From assembly GCA_900119285.1 (NCBI GenBank), contig FPIT01000007.1, forward strand, positions 62,001-126,000: a stretch of 64,000 nucleotides of DNA, in the 5' to 3' direction. The stretch comes from Prevotellaceae bacterium HUN156. Its GTDB lineage: Bacteria; Bacteroidota; Bacteroidia; Bacteroidales; Bacteroidaceae. Position numbers and translations under genes: made by a program. Shown in pieces: positions 52,651 to 61,655 of the stretch. The notes beneath the pieces were generated by a model, which was not told where the DNA came from, searched no databases, and saw nothing but the letters and a program-made list of their open reading frames with translations. Positions within the stretch are counted from its first letter, which is position 1. Each line of letters starts with the position of its first letter.

Positions 52651-55093
52651 CATCTGTTGGAACGCCATCCGTAATGGTTGGAGCAAGTCATGGACATGGT
52701 ATAAAGGTCTCTATAAGGAGCGTAAGTGGTACACCAAAGTAGGAATAGGCTTTGCATCATTTATTGTTGCCTTCATGCTCTACCTCATCATGGTAGACAT
52801 TAACTTCCTGTGGCTCTTCGGACGTTCACCAGGCCTTACATCTATCATGCATCCGAAGACGGTACAGGCATCAGAACTGTATAGTGCCGACGGCGTACTC
52901 ATTGGCAAGTACTTTAGCGAAAACCGTACTCCAGTAGAATATGAGGACATCAACCCTGTATTCTGGGAGGCTTTGATTGATACTGAAGACGAGCGTTTCT
53001 ATCATCACTTTGGTATCGACTTTCAAGGTGTCTTTGCTGCTTTCAAAGACTATGTGGTACATCACGATGCCCGTGGCGCCTCTACTATCACTCAACAGCT
53101 GGTGAAGAATATGTTCCGCGTTCGTACGGAGTATTCTACAGGTCTGTTGGGCAATATCCCTGGTGTAAAAATGCTCATCATGAAGAGCAAGGAGTGGATT
53201 ACCGCTGTGAAGATTGAGCTCTTCTTCAACAAACAGGAAATTCTGACGATGTATGCCAACACCGTTGACTTCGGTTCTAATGCCTATGGTATTAAGACTG
53301 CAGCCAAGACTTATTTTGGTACTACTCCCAAAAACCTGACTCCTGATCAGGCTGCTATCCTTGTGGGATTGTTGAAGGCTACTACTTACTACAATCCACG
53401 CATCAACCCCAAGAACTCACTGAATCGTCGTAACGTGGTGCTTAACAACATGATGAAGCACAACCACTTGACACAGGAAGCATACGACACTCTGACTCTC
53501 AAACCTGTAAAGCTTGATTTCAGCGTAGAGAACAATTATGATGGTCAGGCGCTCTATTTCCGTGAAGCAGTGAAGAACCACCTGCAAGAATGGTGCGAGA
53601 AGAATGGCTACGACCTCTACAAAGATGGATTGAAGATTTACACCACCATCGACACCCGCATGCAGAAGTATGCAGAAGAGGCTGCTGTCAAGCAGATGAA
53701 ACAGGTACAAAAGACCTTCAATGCTCACTGGGGTTCTACCAATCCTTGGCAGGACGAACATCACGTGGAAATTCCTCACTTTATTGAGGATTTGGCTAAG
53801 AAAACGCCTTATTATAAGATACTTGCACAGAAGTACGACAACAACGAGGATAGTATCAACTACTACCTGAATTTACCCCACAAGGTAAAGTTGTTCGACT
53901 ATGAGAAGGGAACCATTGAGAAGGAGATTTCTACCCTTGACAGTATCCGCTATATGGAGCATTTCATGCACTGCGGATTCATTGCTATGGAACCACAAAC
54001 CGGTCATGTAAAGGCTTGGGTAGGTGACATCGATTTCAAGACATGGAAATATGACAAGGTAACAGCTATGCGTCAGCCTGGTTCAACCTTCAAGCTCTTC
54101 GTATATACTGAGGCCATGAATCAAGGTATTACACCGTGTGACACCCGTAAGGACGAATACTTCTCTATGCAAGTATATGACGCTAAACAGAAGAAAGACG
54201 TTACATGGGCTCCCACCAATGCTGACGGGCGTTTCTCTGGTGCAAATATCACTTTGATGCAGGCCTTTGCTATGAGTATCAACTCTGTAGCAGTACGCCT
54301 AGGCCAAGAGTGTGGCATTGAGCGCATTGCCAAGACTGCCCATGAGATGGGTATCAACAGTCATCTCGACCCCACTCCATCACTAGCATTGGGTTCAAGT
54401 GACGTCACTTTGGAGGAATTGGTTAATGCCTATTGTACACCATGCAATAATGGCGTACATCGCGAACCAGTTCTTGTAACACGCATTCTCGACCGAGACG
54501 GTAAAGAAATATATACTGAACCTGCAGAAGGTCAACAGGTTATCTCTCGCAAATCAGCCTATCTCGTTCAGCAGTTGCTGATGGGAGGTATGAGTGGAAC
54601 ATCTTCACGCCTGCGTGGTTTTGTTGGCTACGATACCGATACCGACTTCGGAGGAAAAACGGGTACATCAAACAACCACTCTGATGCATGGTTTATTGGC
54701 ACAACACCTAAACTGGTCGTTGGTGCATGGGTTGGTGGTGAATATCGTTGTATCCACTTCCGTACTGGCGAATTAGGACAGGGTAACCGCACGGCACTGC
54801 CTATATGTGGTTACTTCCTGCAGAGCGTATTGTCAGACAAGAACTTCCAGAAATATCATGCTAAGTTCGACAAGCCCGAAGATGTATCTATCAACGACTA
54901 TGGTTGCGGTGGCTACTTCAAGGCTCCTGCAGACTCTGACTCACTGGCTACAGACAGCTTAGCACTGGATGAAGACGGCTTCGAAGTCGTTGACGAATAT
55001 GGCAATCCTGTGCCTCGTTCTACAGACCCGAATAGCAGTCAGAAAGCTCTTCCAGACAATCAGCAATCAGCTGAAGAGCCTAAGGAAGATTAA
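52634..55093 (+). CDS. Class A penicillin-binding protein (glycosyltransferase-transpeptidase)
   Basis: An 819-residue bifunctional peptidoglycan synthase of the PBP1a type. One membrane anchor sits at about 36-58. The GT51 domain has catalytic Glu in [16 protein letters not shown] (about 116-131), [17 protein letters not shown] and [20 protein letters not shown]. The transpeptidase has SxxK in [10 protein letters not shown] (Ser about 483), SxN in AMSINSVAV (about 546) and KTGT in [14 protein letters not shown] (about 674). The C-terminus is an acidic Asp/Ser-rich tail. It overlaps miaA by 17 bp and ends before a small AACCC-ATA-GGGTT hairpin (55092-55104). Confidence 0.94.
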   Translation: MKKYIDICWNAIRNGWSKSWTWYKGLYKERKWYTKVGIGFASFIVAFMLYLIMVDINFLWLFGRSPGLTSIMHPKTVQASELYSADGVLIGKYFSENRTPVEYEDINPVFWEALIDTEDERFYHHFGIDFQGVFAAFKDYVVHHDARGASTITQQLVKNMFRVRTEYSTGLLGNIPGVKMLIMKSKEWITAVKIELFFNKQEILTMYANTVDFGSNAYGIKTAAKTYFGTTPKNLTPDQAAILVGLLKATTYYNPRINPKNSLNRRNVVLNNMMKHNHLTQEAYDTLTLKPVKLDFSVENNYDGQALYFREAVKNHLQEWCEKNGYDLYKDGLKIYTTIDTRMQKYAEEAAVKQMKQVQKTFNAHWGSTNPWQDEHHVEIPHFIEDLAKKTPYYKILAQKYDNNEDSINYYLNLPHKVKLFDYEKGTIEKEISTLDSIRYMEHFMHCGFIAMEPQTGHVKAWVGDIDFKTWKYDKVTAMRQPGSTFKLFVYTEAMNQGITPCDTRKDEYFSMQVYDAKQKKDVTWAPTNADGRFSGANITLMQAFAMSINSVAVRLGQECGIERIAKTAHEMGINSHLDPTPSLALGSSDVTLEELVNAYCTPCNNGVHREPVLVTRILDRDGKEIYTEPAEGQQVISRKSAYLVQQLLMGGMSGTSSRLRGFVGYDTDTDFGGKTGTSNNHSDAWFIGTTPKLVVGAWVGGEYRCIHFRTGELGQGNRTALPICGYFLQSVLSDKNFQKYHAKFDKPEDVSINDYGCGGYFKAPADSDSLATDSLALDEDGFEVVDEYGNPVPRSTDPNSSQKALPDNQQSAEEPKED

Positions 55094-55151
55094 CCCATAG
55101 GGTTCTCTTAACAATTTTTAGGTTGGATAAGTGCATTTTTTGTCTTTTTAT

Positions 55152-55182
55152 TTTGTCATATCGTAATTAAGTTGTAATTTTA
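55152..55182 (+). promoter_or_regulatory. Probable promoter and AraR operator of the arabinose operon
   Basis: TTTG (55152-55155), 19 nt, TAATTTTA (55175-55182) give a near-consensus promoter 41 nt before the galM-like ATG. Direct repeats TCGTAATT (55161-55168) and TTGTAATT (55172-55179) overlap the spacer and -7 box, and TCGTAATT recurs in the palindrome at 59065-59096, suggesting AraR binding. Confidence 0.5.
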
Positions 55183-55222
55183 CACCCAAATTAAACCTAT
55201 TCAACTTAAAAACACCGACAAA

Positions 55223-56389
55223 ATGAAAAGCTTAAAAGCAACACTTTGTGGCATGAGCGTAGCTACAGCTATGCTTTGTGCCTGTGCGTCTGGCAATGAG
55301 TCACAGCTGACCGTATCTGGTCTCGACCCTGCCAAGTTTGACACAGTTATCAATGAAAAACCCGTAAAGCTCTACACACTGAAGAACCAGAGCGGCATGG
55401 AGGTTTGCATCACAAACTATGGTGGTCGTATTGTATCACTGGTAGTTCCTGATAAGGATGGCAAGCCTACTGACGTAGTACTCGGTTTCGACAACATTGC
55501 TCAGTATGCAGACACGCTCAATTCTCCCAGCGACTACGGTTCAAGTGTCGGCCGTTATGCCAACCGCATCAAGGAAGGTAAGTTCAAACTGGGTGATGCT
55601 GAATATCAGCTGAAGCAGAACGATGGTCCAAACTGCCTGCATGGTGGTGGCACCACTGGTTGGATGAACCAAGTATACGATGCTGAGCAGATTGGCGACT
55701 CAATCCTGAAGCTGACCATTGTTGCAGCTGATGGCGAGAACGGTTTCCCTGGCACAGTAACTGCTGTTACTACCTACAAGGTTACAGCTGATAACACGCT
55801 GGATATGACTTGGGAGGCTACTACCGACAAGGAGACCATCATCAACCAGACTAATCACAACTACTACAACCTGAGCGGCGACTTCACTACAGCAGCTTAT
55901 GATCAGGTGCTCTATGTCAATGCTGACAAATTCACTGCTTCAGACAAGCTGTATATCCCCACAGGCGAAATTCGTGATGTAGAGGGTACCGCAATGGATT
56001 TCCGTACTCCCCACGCTGTTGGCGACTCTATCAACAGCCAGTACGACCAAGTTCAGAACGCAACTGGTTATGACCACAACTATTGCTTGAACACAGCTGG
56101 TGATGACACCAAGGTATGTGCATCACTCTACTCTCCCAAGACTGGTATCTTCATGGAGATGTTCACCAACGAGCCAGGTGTTCAGGTATATAGCGGCAAC
56201 TTCCAGGGTGTAGGCAAAGATGCCGACATCATCCGCAAGCACGGTCTGAAATATCCAAAGCACGTAAGCGTATGTCTGGAGAGCCAGAAGTATCCTGACA
56301 GCCCCAACCATCCCGAGTGGGCTAGTCCCGTACTGAAACCTGGTGAGAAGTACTATAGTCATGCAGCTTACAAATTCTCTATCAAGTAA
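55223..56389 (+). CDS. galM: Aldose 1-epimerase (mutarotase), lipoprotein
   Basis: A 388-residue mutarotase with a lipoprotein-type signal (MKSLKATLCGMSVATAMLCA, Cys in LCACAS), so it is likely periplasmic or membrane anchored. Conserved blocks are CITNYGGRIVSLVVPDKDG, SVGRYANRIKEGKF, NQTNHNYYNLSG with the catalytic His, and GYDHNYCLN; a Glu in SVCLESQKYPDSPNHP completes the site. In this operon the physiological sugar is probably L-arabinose (AraM-type role) rather than galactose. 33 bp before the symporter gene. Confidence 0.93.
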   Translation: MKSLKATLCGMSVATAMLCACASGNESQLTVSGLDPAKFDTVINEKPVKLYTLKNQSGMEVCITNYGGRIVSLVVPDKDGKPTDVVLGFDNIAQYADTLNSPSDYGSSVGRYANRIKEGKFKLGDAEYQLKQNDGPNCLHGGGTTGWMNQVYDAEQIGDSILKLTIVAADGENGFPGTVTAVTTYKVTADNTLDMTWEATTDKETIINQTNHNYYNLSGDFTTAAYDQVLYVNADKFTASDKLYIPTGEIRDVEGTAMDFRTPHAVGDSINSQYDQVQNATGYDHNYCLNTAGDDTKVCASLYSPKTGIFMEMFTNEPGVQVYSGNFQGVGKDADIIRKHGLKYPKHVSVCLESQKYPDSPNHPEWASPVLKPGEKYYSHAAYKFSIK

Positions 56390-56422
56390 GAAAAAACTAA
56401 TTACAACAATATTAAACACTTT

Positions 56423-58369
56423 ATGAACAAAATTATTGAGGCATTAAGCAACAACGGATTTGCTCTTGCCGACTATTTGGTATTTATCGCTTACATTATT
56501 ATTCTTGTTGGCATGGGATTGTTCCTGTCGCGCAGCAAGAAAGGAGAAGAGAAATCGTCAACCGACTACTTCTTGGCAGGTAACACTCTTACTTGGTGGG
56601 CTGTGGGTGCATCACTCATCGCTGCCAACATCTCTGCCGAGCAGTTTATTGGAATGTCAGGATCAGCCTTTGCATCAGGTATCGCACAGGCAGCCTACGA
56701 GCTGATGGCAGCAGCCACCTTGCTAGTAGTAGGTAAGTTCCTGTTGCCACTGATGATTGAGAAGAAGATTTTCACCATTCCTCAGTTCCTGCGCGAGCGC
56801 TACAACTGGGGTGTAGGTTTTGCATTCTCTCTGCTGTGGCTGTTCCTCTATGTATTCGTTAACCTTACCTCTGTAGCATGGCTTGGTGCTCTGGCTATCC
56901 AGCAGATTCTTGGCTTGCCAAATGATATGATTATCAATGTTGGCGGCATGGAGATTGACCAGGTTCGTATGTGCATCATTCTGGCTCTGTTCCTCATTGC
57001 CGGTGTTTACTCTATCTATGGTGGTTTGGCATCTGTTGCCTGGACTGACGTTATGCAGGTTACCTTCCTCGTTGGTGGTGGTCTGATTACAGCTTACGCT
57101 GCCCTGTCAGTTATTGGTAGCGAGATGGAATTAGGTGGTGCATGGGACGCCTTGGTACACATTAAGGACTACCTTGCGCAGGATGCTGCTGATAAGCACT
57201 TCAACTTGGTGGTAACACGTAATGAAGGTGCATATCCTGCTATTCAGGACGACCCCTTCTTCACCAATCCTGGTATCGTTCTTATCTTCGGTGCTCTGTG
57301 GTTGACCAACCTTGGTTACTGGGGCTTCAACCAGTACATCATCCAGAAGGGTCTTGCTGCTAAGTCTTTGGCAGAGGCCAAGAAGGGTATGGTATTCGCA
57401 GCCTTCTTGAAGATTCTGATTCCTTTCATCGTATGTATCCCTGGTGTATGTGCATTCTACATCATGAACGCTGATGAGTGTGCCGACCTGCGTATGCAGT
57501 TGGCTGGTGCCATCACCCGTTCTGACGATGCATATCCCTTCCTGATTCGTAACTTCACTCCTACCGTTGTTAAGGGTCTGAGCTTTGCTGCACTTGCTGC
57601 CGCTGTTATTTCTTCACTGGCATCAATGTTCAACTCTACCTCTACCCTCTTCACTATGGATATCTACAAGCAGTTCATCAACAAGAATGCTTCTGAGAAG
57701 CGTCTGGTAAATGTTGGTCGTCTGACTTCTGTATGTGCTCTGATTATTGCTCTGTTGGCTGTTTACCCATTGATGGGTGGTATCGACCAGGCCTTCCAGT
57801 TCATTCAGGAGTACTCAGCCTTCGTATATCCTGGTGTAGTAGTTATCTTCGGTCTTGGTCTGTTGTGGAAGCGTGCTAGCGGTACTGCAGCTGTTGTCTG
57901 CGCTATCGGTACCTTCGCCTTCTCAATCATCTACAAGTTTGCCTTCCCCGACATGCCATTCTTGGTACGTTCTGGTGTAGTATTCATCACACTGGTTATC
58001 CTGTTCATATGGATCTCACTGAAGAGCAACAAGGCTGTTCCTGCTGATGAGCTTGACGAGGTAACCGTTAAGAAGCAGCTTCGCTGGAGCAACATCATGT
58101 TCATCGTTGCAGCCGTATCATTCGTATTGTTCATTGGTGGTTTCTTCAACGAGACCATGCATGTTCACGGCTTCGAGGGTGCCATGATTTTCTTCGCTGC
58201 CATCACTGCAACGATTGGTATCTATCTCCGCTCTAACGCACTCGACAAGGTTCAGGATCCAAAGCTGGTTGCTATCGACCTGAATATCTTCAAGACTGAC
58301 AAGGTCTTCAATATCGGTGCTTTTGGTGTCATCATTATTTTGACTATTCTGTATATTGCTTTATGGTAA
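56423..58369 (+). CDS. SSS-family sodium/sugar symporter, probable arabinose transporter
   Basis: A 648-residue protein with about 14 membrane helices, of the solute:sodium symporter family and close to SglT-type sugar carriers. Visible are DYFLAGNTLTWWAVGASLIA, ISAEQFIGMSGSAFASGIA, LWLTNLGYWGFNQYIIQKGL and SSLASMFNSTSTLFTMDIYK, the helix with the sodium-site Ser/Thr residues. Its place between the mutarotase and araR-araD-araA indicates uptake of L-arabinose across the inner membrane; the substrate is inferred from context. Confidence 0.92.
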   Translation: MNKIIEALSNNGFALADYLVFIAYIIILVGMGLFLSRSKKGEEKSSTDYFLAGNTLTWWAVGASLIAANISAEQFIGMSGSAFASGIAQAAYELMAAATLLVVGKFLLPLMIEKKIFTIPQFLRERYNWGVGFAFSLLWLFLYVFVNLTSVAWLGALAIQQILGLPNDMIINVGGMEIDQVRMCIILALFLIAGVYSIYGGLASVAWTDVMQVTFLVGGGLITAYAALSVIGSEMELGGAWDALVHIKDYLAQDAADKHFNLVVTRNEGAYPAIQDDPFFTNPGIVLIFGALWLTNLGYWGFNQYIIQKGLAAKSLAEAKKGMVFAAFLKILIPFIVCIPGVCAFYIMNADECADLRMQLAGAITRSDDAYPFLIRNFTPTVVKGLSFAALAAAVISSLASMFNSTSTLFTMDIYKQFINKNASEKRLVNVGRLTSVCALIIALLAVYPLMGGIDQAFQFIQEYSAFVYPGVVVIFGLGLLWKRASGTAAVVCAIGTFAFSIIYKFAFPDMPFLVRSGVVFITLVILFIWISLKSNKAVPADELDEVTVKKQLRWSNIMFIVAAVSFVLFIGGFFNETMHVHGFEGAMIFFAAITATIGIYLRSNALDKVQDPKLVAIDLNIFKTDKVFNIGAFGVIIILTILYIALW

Positions 58370-58384
58370 TAACTAATTAATGTT

Positions 58385-59062
58385 ATGACCCAATATTATA
58401 TTGAACATCAAAAAATTCTCGTCAGCGTTGACTGTATCATCTTTGGCTTCGAACAGAACAAGTTGAAGGTACTGATTGGTCATCGCGCGATGAATCCTGG
58501 AATAGGCGAATGGAGTCTCTACGGAGGCTTCGTTCGCAACGAGGAAAGTGTTGACGAGGCAGCAGACCGTACGCTCTTTGAGCTTACGGGTCTGCGCAAC
58601 GTCTATATGCGCCAGGTTGGTGCCTTTGGTAATGTTGATCGTGACCCAGGTGCACGTGTTGTCAGCATTGCCTACTATGCGCTCATCAATGTCAAGGACT
58701 ATGATGAGAAACTGATGAAGGAGCATGGTGTAGAATGGGTGAATATCGAGGAGTTGCCTCAGATGTTCTCCGACCACCAGAAGATGATAGCCAGAGCGCG
58801 TCGCCTCATGCAAGAGAAGATTCGCACTGAGCCTATCAGCTTCCAGCTGTTGCCCAGTTTGTTTACGCTCACCCAGTTGCAGCGTCTCTATGAGGCTGTC
58901 AATGGTGAGGAAGTTGACAAGCGTAACTTCCGCAAGCGCATTAAGGAGATGGACTTCATTGAGAAGACCGAACTTATTGACAAGACGGGTTCCAAACGTG
59001 GTGCATACCTTTATCGTTTCAACAAAAACGCTTACAACGAAGCTTCAAACTTCAAACTTTAA
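58385..59062 (+). CDS. araR: NrtR-type transcriptional regulator AraR (non-catalytic Nudix domain plus winged helix)
   Basis: A 225-residue protein. Residues 5-145 are a Nudix domain whose box G48-E54-R62-G69 is present but the REUxEE glutamates are replaced (RTLFEL), so hydrolysis is unlikely. Residues 150-215 are a winged helix (LTQLQRLYEAVNGEEVDKRN, FRKRIKEMDFIEKTELI). This is the layout of NrtR-type regulators, and AraR of Bacteroides thetaiotaomicron, a known L-arabinose-responsive repressor, has it. Encoded 15 bp after the symporter and before araD. The last codons (AGCTTCAAACTTCAAACTTT) form a short 7-bp repeat. Confidence 0.9.
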   Translation: MTQYYIEHQKILVSVDCIIFGFEQNKLKVLIGHRAMNPGIGEWSLYGGFVRNEESVDEAADRTLFELTGLRNVYMRQVGAFGNVDRDPGARVVSIAYYALINVKDYDEKLMKEHGVEWVNIEELPQMFSDHQKMIARARRLMQEKIRTEPISFQLLPSLFTLTQLQRLYEAVNGEEVDKRNFRKRIKEMDFIEKTELIDKTGSKRGAYLYRFNKNAYNEASNFKL

Positions 59063-59064
59063 TT

Positions 59065-59096
59065 AATTCCGAATTACGACATCGTAATTCGGAATT
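59065..59096. promoter_or_regulatory. 32-bp palindrome between araR and araD, possible AraR operator
   Basis: AATTCCGAATTACGA (59065-59079), CA, TCGTAATTCGGAATT (59082-59096): a perfect 15-bp inverted repeat. There is no T-tract, so it is a poor terminator. Its TCGTAATT half-site also occurs in the galM promoter (55161-55168). It could instead be a structured mRNA element controlling expression of araDA. Confidence 0.55.
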
Positions 59097-59122
59097 TGTA
59101 AATCATAATTAGTAATAATAAA

Positions 59123-59833
59123 ATGTTAGAAGAACTCAAACAGAAAGTATTTAAGGCCAACCTCGACCTCGTAAAGCAAGGACTGGTTATCTTTACTTGG
59201 GGCAACGTCTCAGGTATCGACCGCGAGAAAGGTCTCGTAGTTATCAAGCCCTCTGGCGTGAGCTACGATGAGATGAAGGCCGAAGACATGGTAGTAGTAG
59301 ATTTGGAAAGTGGTAAAGTAGTTGAGGGTGATCTCAATCCCTCATCCGACACCCCTACCCACCTTGTATTGTATAAGGCATTCCCCAACATTCAGGGCGT
59401 GGTACACACCCACTCTACCTATGCCACTGCATTCGCACAGGCTGGTCGCGACATCCCCAATATCGGCACCACACATGCAGACTATTTCTATAAGGACATC
59501 CCTTGCACTCGCGATATGACTGAAGTAGAAGTAAAGGGACAGTATGAGCTGGAGACAGGTAACGTCATCGTTGACGAGATTCTGAACATCCGCAAAATCA
59601 ACCCCGACCATACTCCAGCTGTATTGGTTAAGAATCATGGTCCATTCTCATGGGGTACTTCTCCCGACAATGCTGTTTACAATGCCAAGGTAATGGAGCA
59701 ATGCGCCAAGATGGCTTTCGTTGCCTTCAGCGTTAATCCCGCATTGACCATGAATCCACTTTTGGTTGAAAAACATTATATGAGAAAACACGGCCCCAAT
59801 GCCTATTACGGACAGAAAGGTCAAAAGCACTAA
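59123..59833 (+). CDS. araD: L-ribulose-5-phosphate 4-epimerase
   Basis: A 236-residue class II aldolase-fold zinc enzyme making D-xylulose 5-phosphate. Visible are [47 protein letters not shown], the zinc ligands in [35 protein letters not shown] (E. coli AraD-like) and [12 protein letters not shown] with the third His. The length is standard. It follows araR after 60 bp containing the palindrome and precedes araA by 20 bp. Confidence 0.96.
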   Translation: MLEELKQKVFKANLDLVKQGLVIFTWGNVSGIDREKGLVVIKPSGVSYDEMKAEDMVVVDLESGKVVEGDLNPSSDTPTHLVLYKAFPNIQGVVHTHSTYATAFAQAGRDIPNIGTTHADYFYKDIPCTRDMTEVEVKGQYELETGNVIVDEILNIRKINPDHTPAVLVKNHGPFSWGTSPDNAVYNAKVMEQCAKMAFVAFSVNPALTMNPLLVEKHYMRKHGPNAYYGQKGQKH

Positions 59834-59853
59834 TCACTCTTTTTGTATAAATA

Positions 59854-61392
59854 ATGAAAGCATTTGAGAATTTAGAACTTTGGTGGGTAACAGGAGCACA
59901 GCTGCTGTATGGAGGCGATGCTGTTGTTGCTGTTGATGGCCACTCAAAGGAGATGGTTGAGGGACTGAACAATTCAGGTATTATCCCCATCAAGGTAGTA
60001 TATAAAGGTACAGCCAACAGCTCTAAGGAAGTAGAGGATGTCATGAAGGCTGCCAACAACGATGCCAAGTGTGTAGGTATCATCACATGGATGCACACCT
60101 TCTCACCCGCAAAGATGTGGATTAAGGGCCTGCAGGCATTGCAGAAGCCTCTGCTCCACTTCCATACCCAGTATAACGCTGAGATTCCCTGGGACACCAT
60201 CGATATGGACTTCATGAACCTCAACCAGTCAGCCCATGGCGACATCGAGTTCGGACATATCTGCACCCGTATGCGCATCCCTCGCAAGGTAGTTTGTGGC
60301 TACTGGAAAGACCAAGAGGCTCAGCAGAAGATTGCTGTATGGGCTCGCGTAGCAGCTGGTGTTGCCGATGCTAAGAACGTACGCTGTCTGATGTTCGGTA
60401 TGAACATGAACAATGTAGCCGTTACCGATGGCGACCGTGTAGAGTTCGAGCAGCGTCTCGGCTACCATGTTGACTACTACCCAGTATCTTCACTGATGGA
60501 GTATTTCAAGAAGGTTACCGACGCTGAAGCTGACGCTTTAGTAGAAGAATATAAGAAGCTCTATACCATTAAGATAGACGAAAGCGGTGAAGTAGTTTAT
60601 TGGGAGAAAGTAAAAAACGCAGCCAAGGCAGAAATTGCTCTGCGTCGCGTGTTGAAGGATGAGGGCGCTACAGCCTTCACTACCAACTTCGACGACCTTG
60701 GCGATGCCAACATCGACGATCCCAACTTCTGTGGCTTCGACCAGATTCCTGGTCTCGCCTCACAGCGCCTCATGGCCGAAGGTATCGGCTTTGGTGCAGA
60801 GGGCGACTGGAAGACAGCCTGCCTCTATCGCACCCTTTATGTCATCCAGCAGGGCATGCCCACTGGTTGCTCATTCCTCGAGGACTACACCCTCAACTTT
60901 GCTGGTAGCCAGTCATCATGCCTACAGAGCCACATGCTTGAGATTTGTCCGCTCATTGCCACCGACAAGCCCAAGCTCGAGGTTCACTTCCTCGGTATTG
61001 GCATCCGCAAGCAGCAGACAGCTCGTCTCGTCTTCACCTCTAAGACAGGTCGTGGTATCAAGGCTACAGTTGTTGACCTTGGCAATCGTTTCCGTCTCAT
61101 CTCTCAGGAGGTTGAGTGTATCGAGCCTAAGCCCATGCCTCACCTGCCTGTTGCCAGTGCCCTCTGGGTACCCCAGCCCACCTTCGAGATTGGTGCTGGT
61201 GCCTGGATTCTTGCTGGCGGTACTCACCACTCAGCCTTCTCTTACGACATCACCGAAGAGTACTGGGAAGACTTTGCCGAGATGGTGGGCATCGAGTATG
61301 TCAAGATTAACAAAGACACGAAGACCTACGAGTTTAAGCAGCAGCTGCAGAACAACGAGATGTACTACATGCTCAGCAAGGCACTGCGTTAA
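59854..61392 (+). CDS. araA: L-arabinose isomerase
   Basis: A 512-residue manganese enzyme turning L-arabinose into L-ribulose. Visible are LWWVTGAQLLYGGDAV, GIITWMHTFSPAKMWIKGL, LHFHTQYNAEIPWDTIDMDF, LNQSAHGDIEFGHICTRMR and, at the metal site, AEGIGFGAEGDWKTACLYR, QSSCLQSHMLEICP and ILAGGTHHSAFSYD. The length is normal. It is last in the operon, ends at a strong terminator, and no ribulokinase (araB) follows. Confidence 0.97.
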   Translation: MKAFENLELWWVTGAQLLYGGDAVVAVDGHSKEMVEGLNNSGIIPIKVVYKGTANSSKEVEDVMKAANNDAKCVGIITWMHTFSPAKMWIKGLQALQKPLLHFHTQYNAEIPWDTIDMDFMNLNQSAHGDIEFGHICTRMRIPRKVVCGYWKDQEAQQKIAVWARVAAGVADAKNVRCLMFGMNMNNVAVTDGDRVEFEQRLGYHVDYYPVSSLMEYFKKVTDAEADALVEEYKKLYTIKIDESGEVVYWEKVKNAAKAEIALRRVLKDEGATAFTTNFDDLGDANIDDPNFCGFDQIPGLASQRLMAEGIGFGAEGDWKTACLYRTLYVIQQGMPTGCSFLEDYTLNFAGSQSSCLQSHMLEICPLIATDKPKLEVHFLGIGIRKQQTARLVFTSKTGRGIKATVVDLGNRFRLISQEVECIEPKPMPHLPVASALWVPQPTFEIGAGAWILAGGTHHSAFSYDITEEYWEDFAEMVGIEYVKINKDTKTYEFKQQLQNNEMYYMLSKALR

Positions 61393-61432
61393 TTCTCAAG
61401 TCACTCCGAATATCATTTATATTCAGAATCCC

Positions 61433-61461
61433 AAAGGGAGCCTTATCGGGCTCCCTTTTTT
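61433..61461 (+). terminator. Rho-independent terminator after araA
   Basis: A perfect 10-bp stem AAAGGGAGCC (61433-61442) with GGCTCCCTTT (61449-61458), loop TTATCG, then a T-run. It ends the arabinose operon. Confidence 0.93.
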
Positions 61462-61499
61462 ATTGTAGCCTCTACTTAATTGTTAAAAAATAAAGAAAG

Positions 61500-61531
61500 T
61501 TTGCATTTTTCAAATAATTAATATATATTTG
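61500..61531 (+). promoter_or_regulatory. Promoter of the FISUMP protein gene
   Basis: TTTG (61500-61503), exactly 20 nt, TATATTTG (61524-61531). A second TATATTTG at 61548-61555 might be an alternative -7 box. The leader to the ATG at 61656 is 100-120 nt, AT-rich and without obvious structure. Confidence 0.72.
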
Positions 61532-61655
61532 CATCCGATAATATATGTATATTTGTAGGTACGATAAAAGCTATAATTAGAACATAGCTGTTGTGATGCA
61601 AAGAATAACTAAGAACATCTAAATAATTTATTACTAGTTTTAAATCATTTTCATT

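Noticed and set aside
55092..55104. AACCC-ATA-GGGTT hairpin after the PBP gene as a strong terminator
   Set aside because: The stem is only 5 bp with a 3-nt loop and is followed by CTCTTAAC rather than a T-run.
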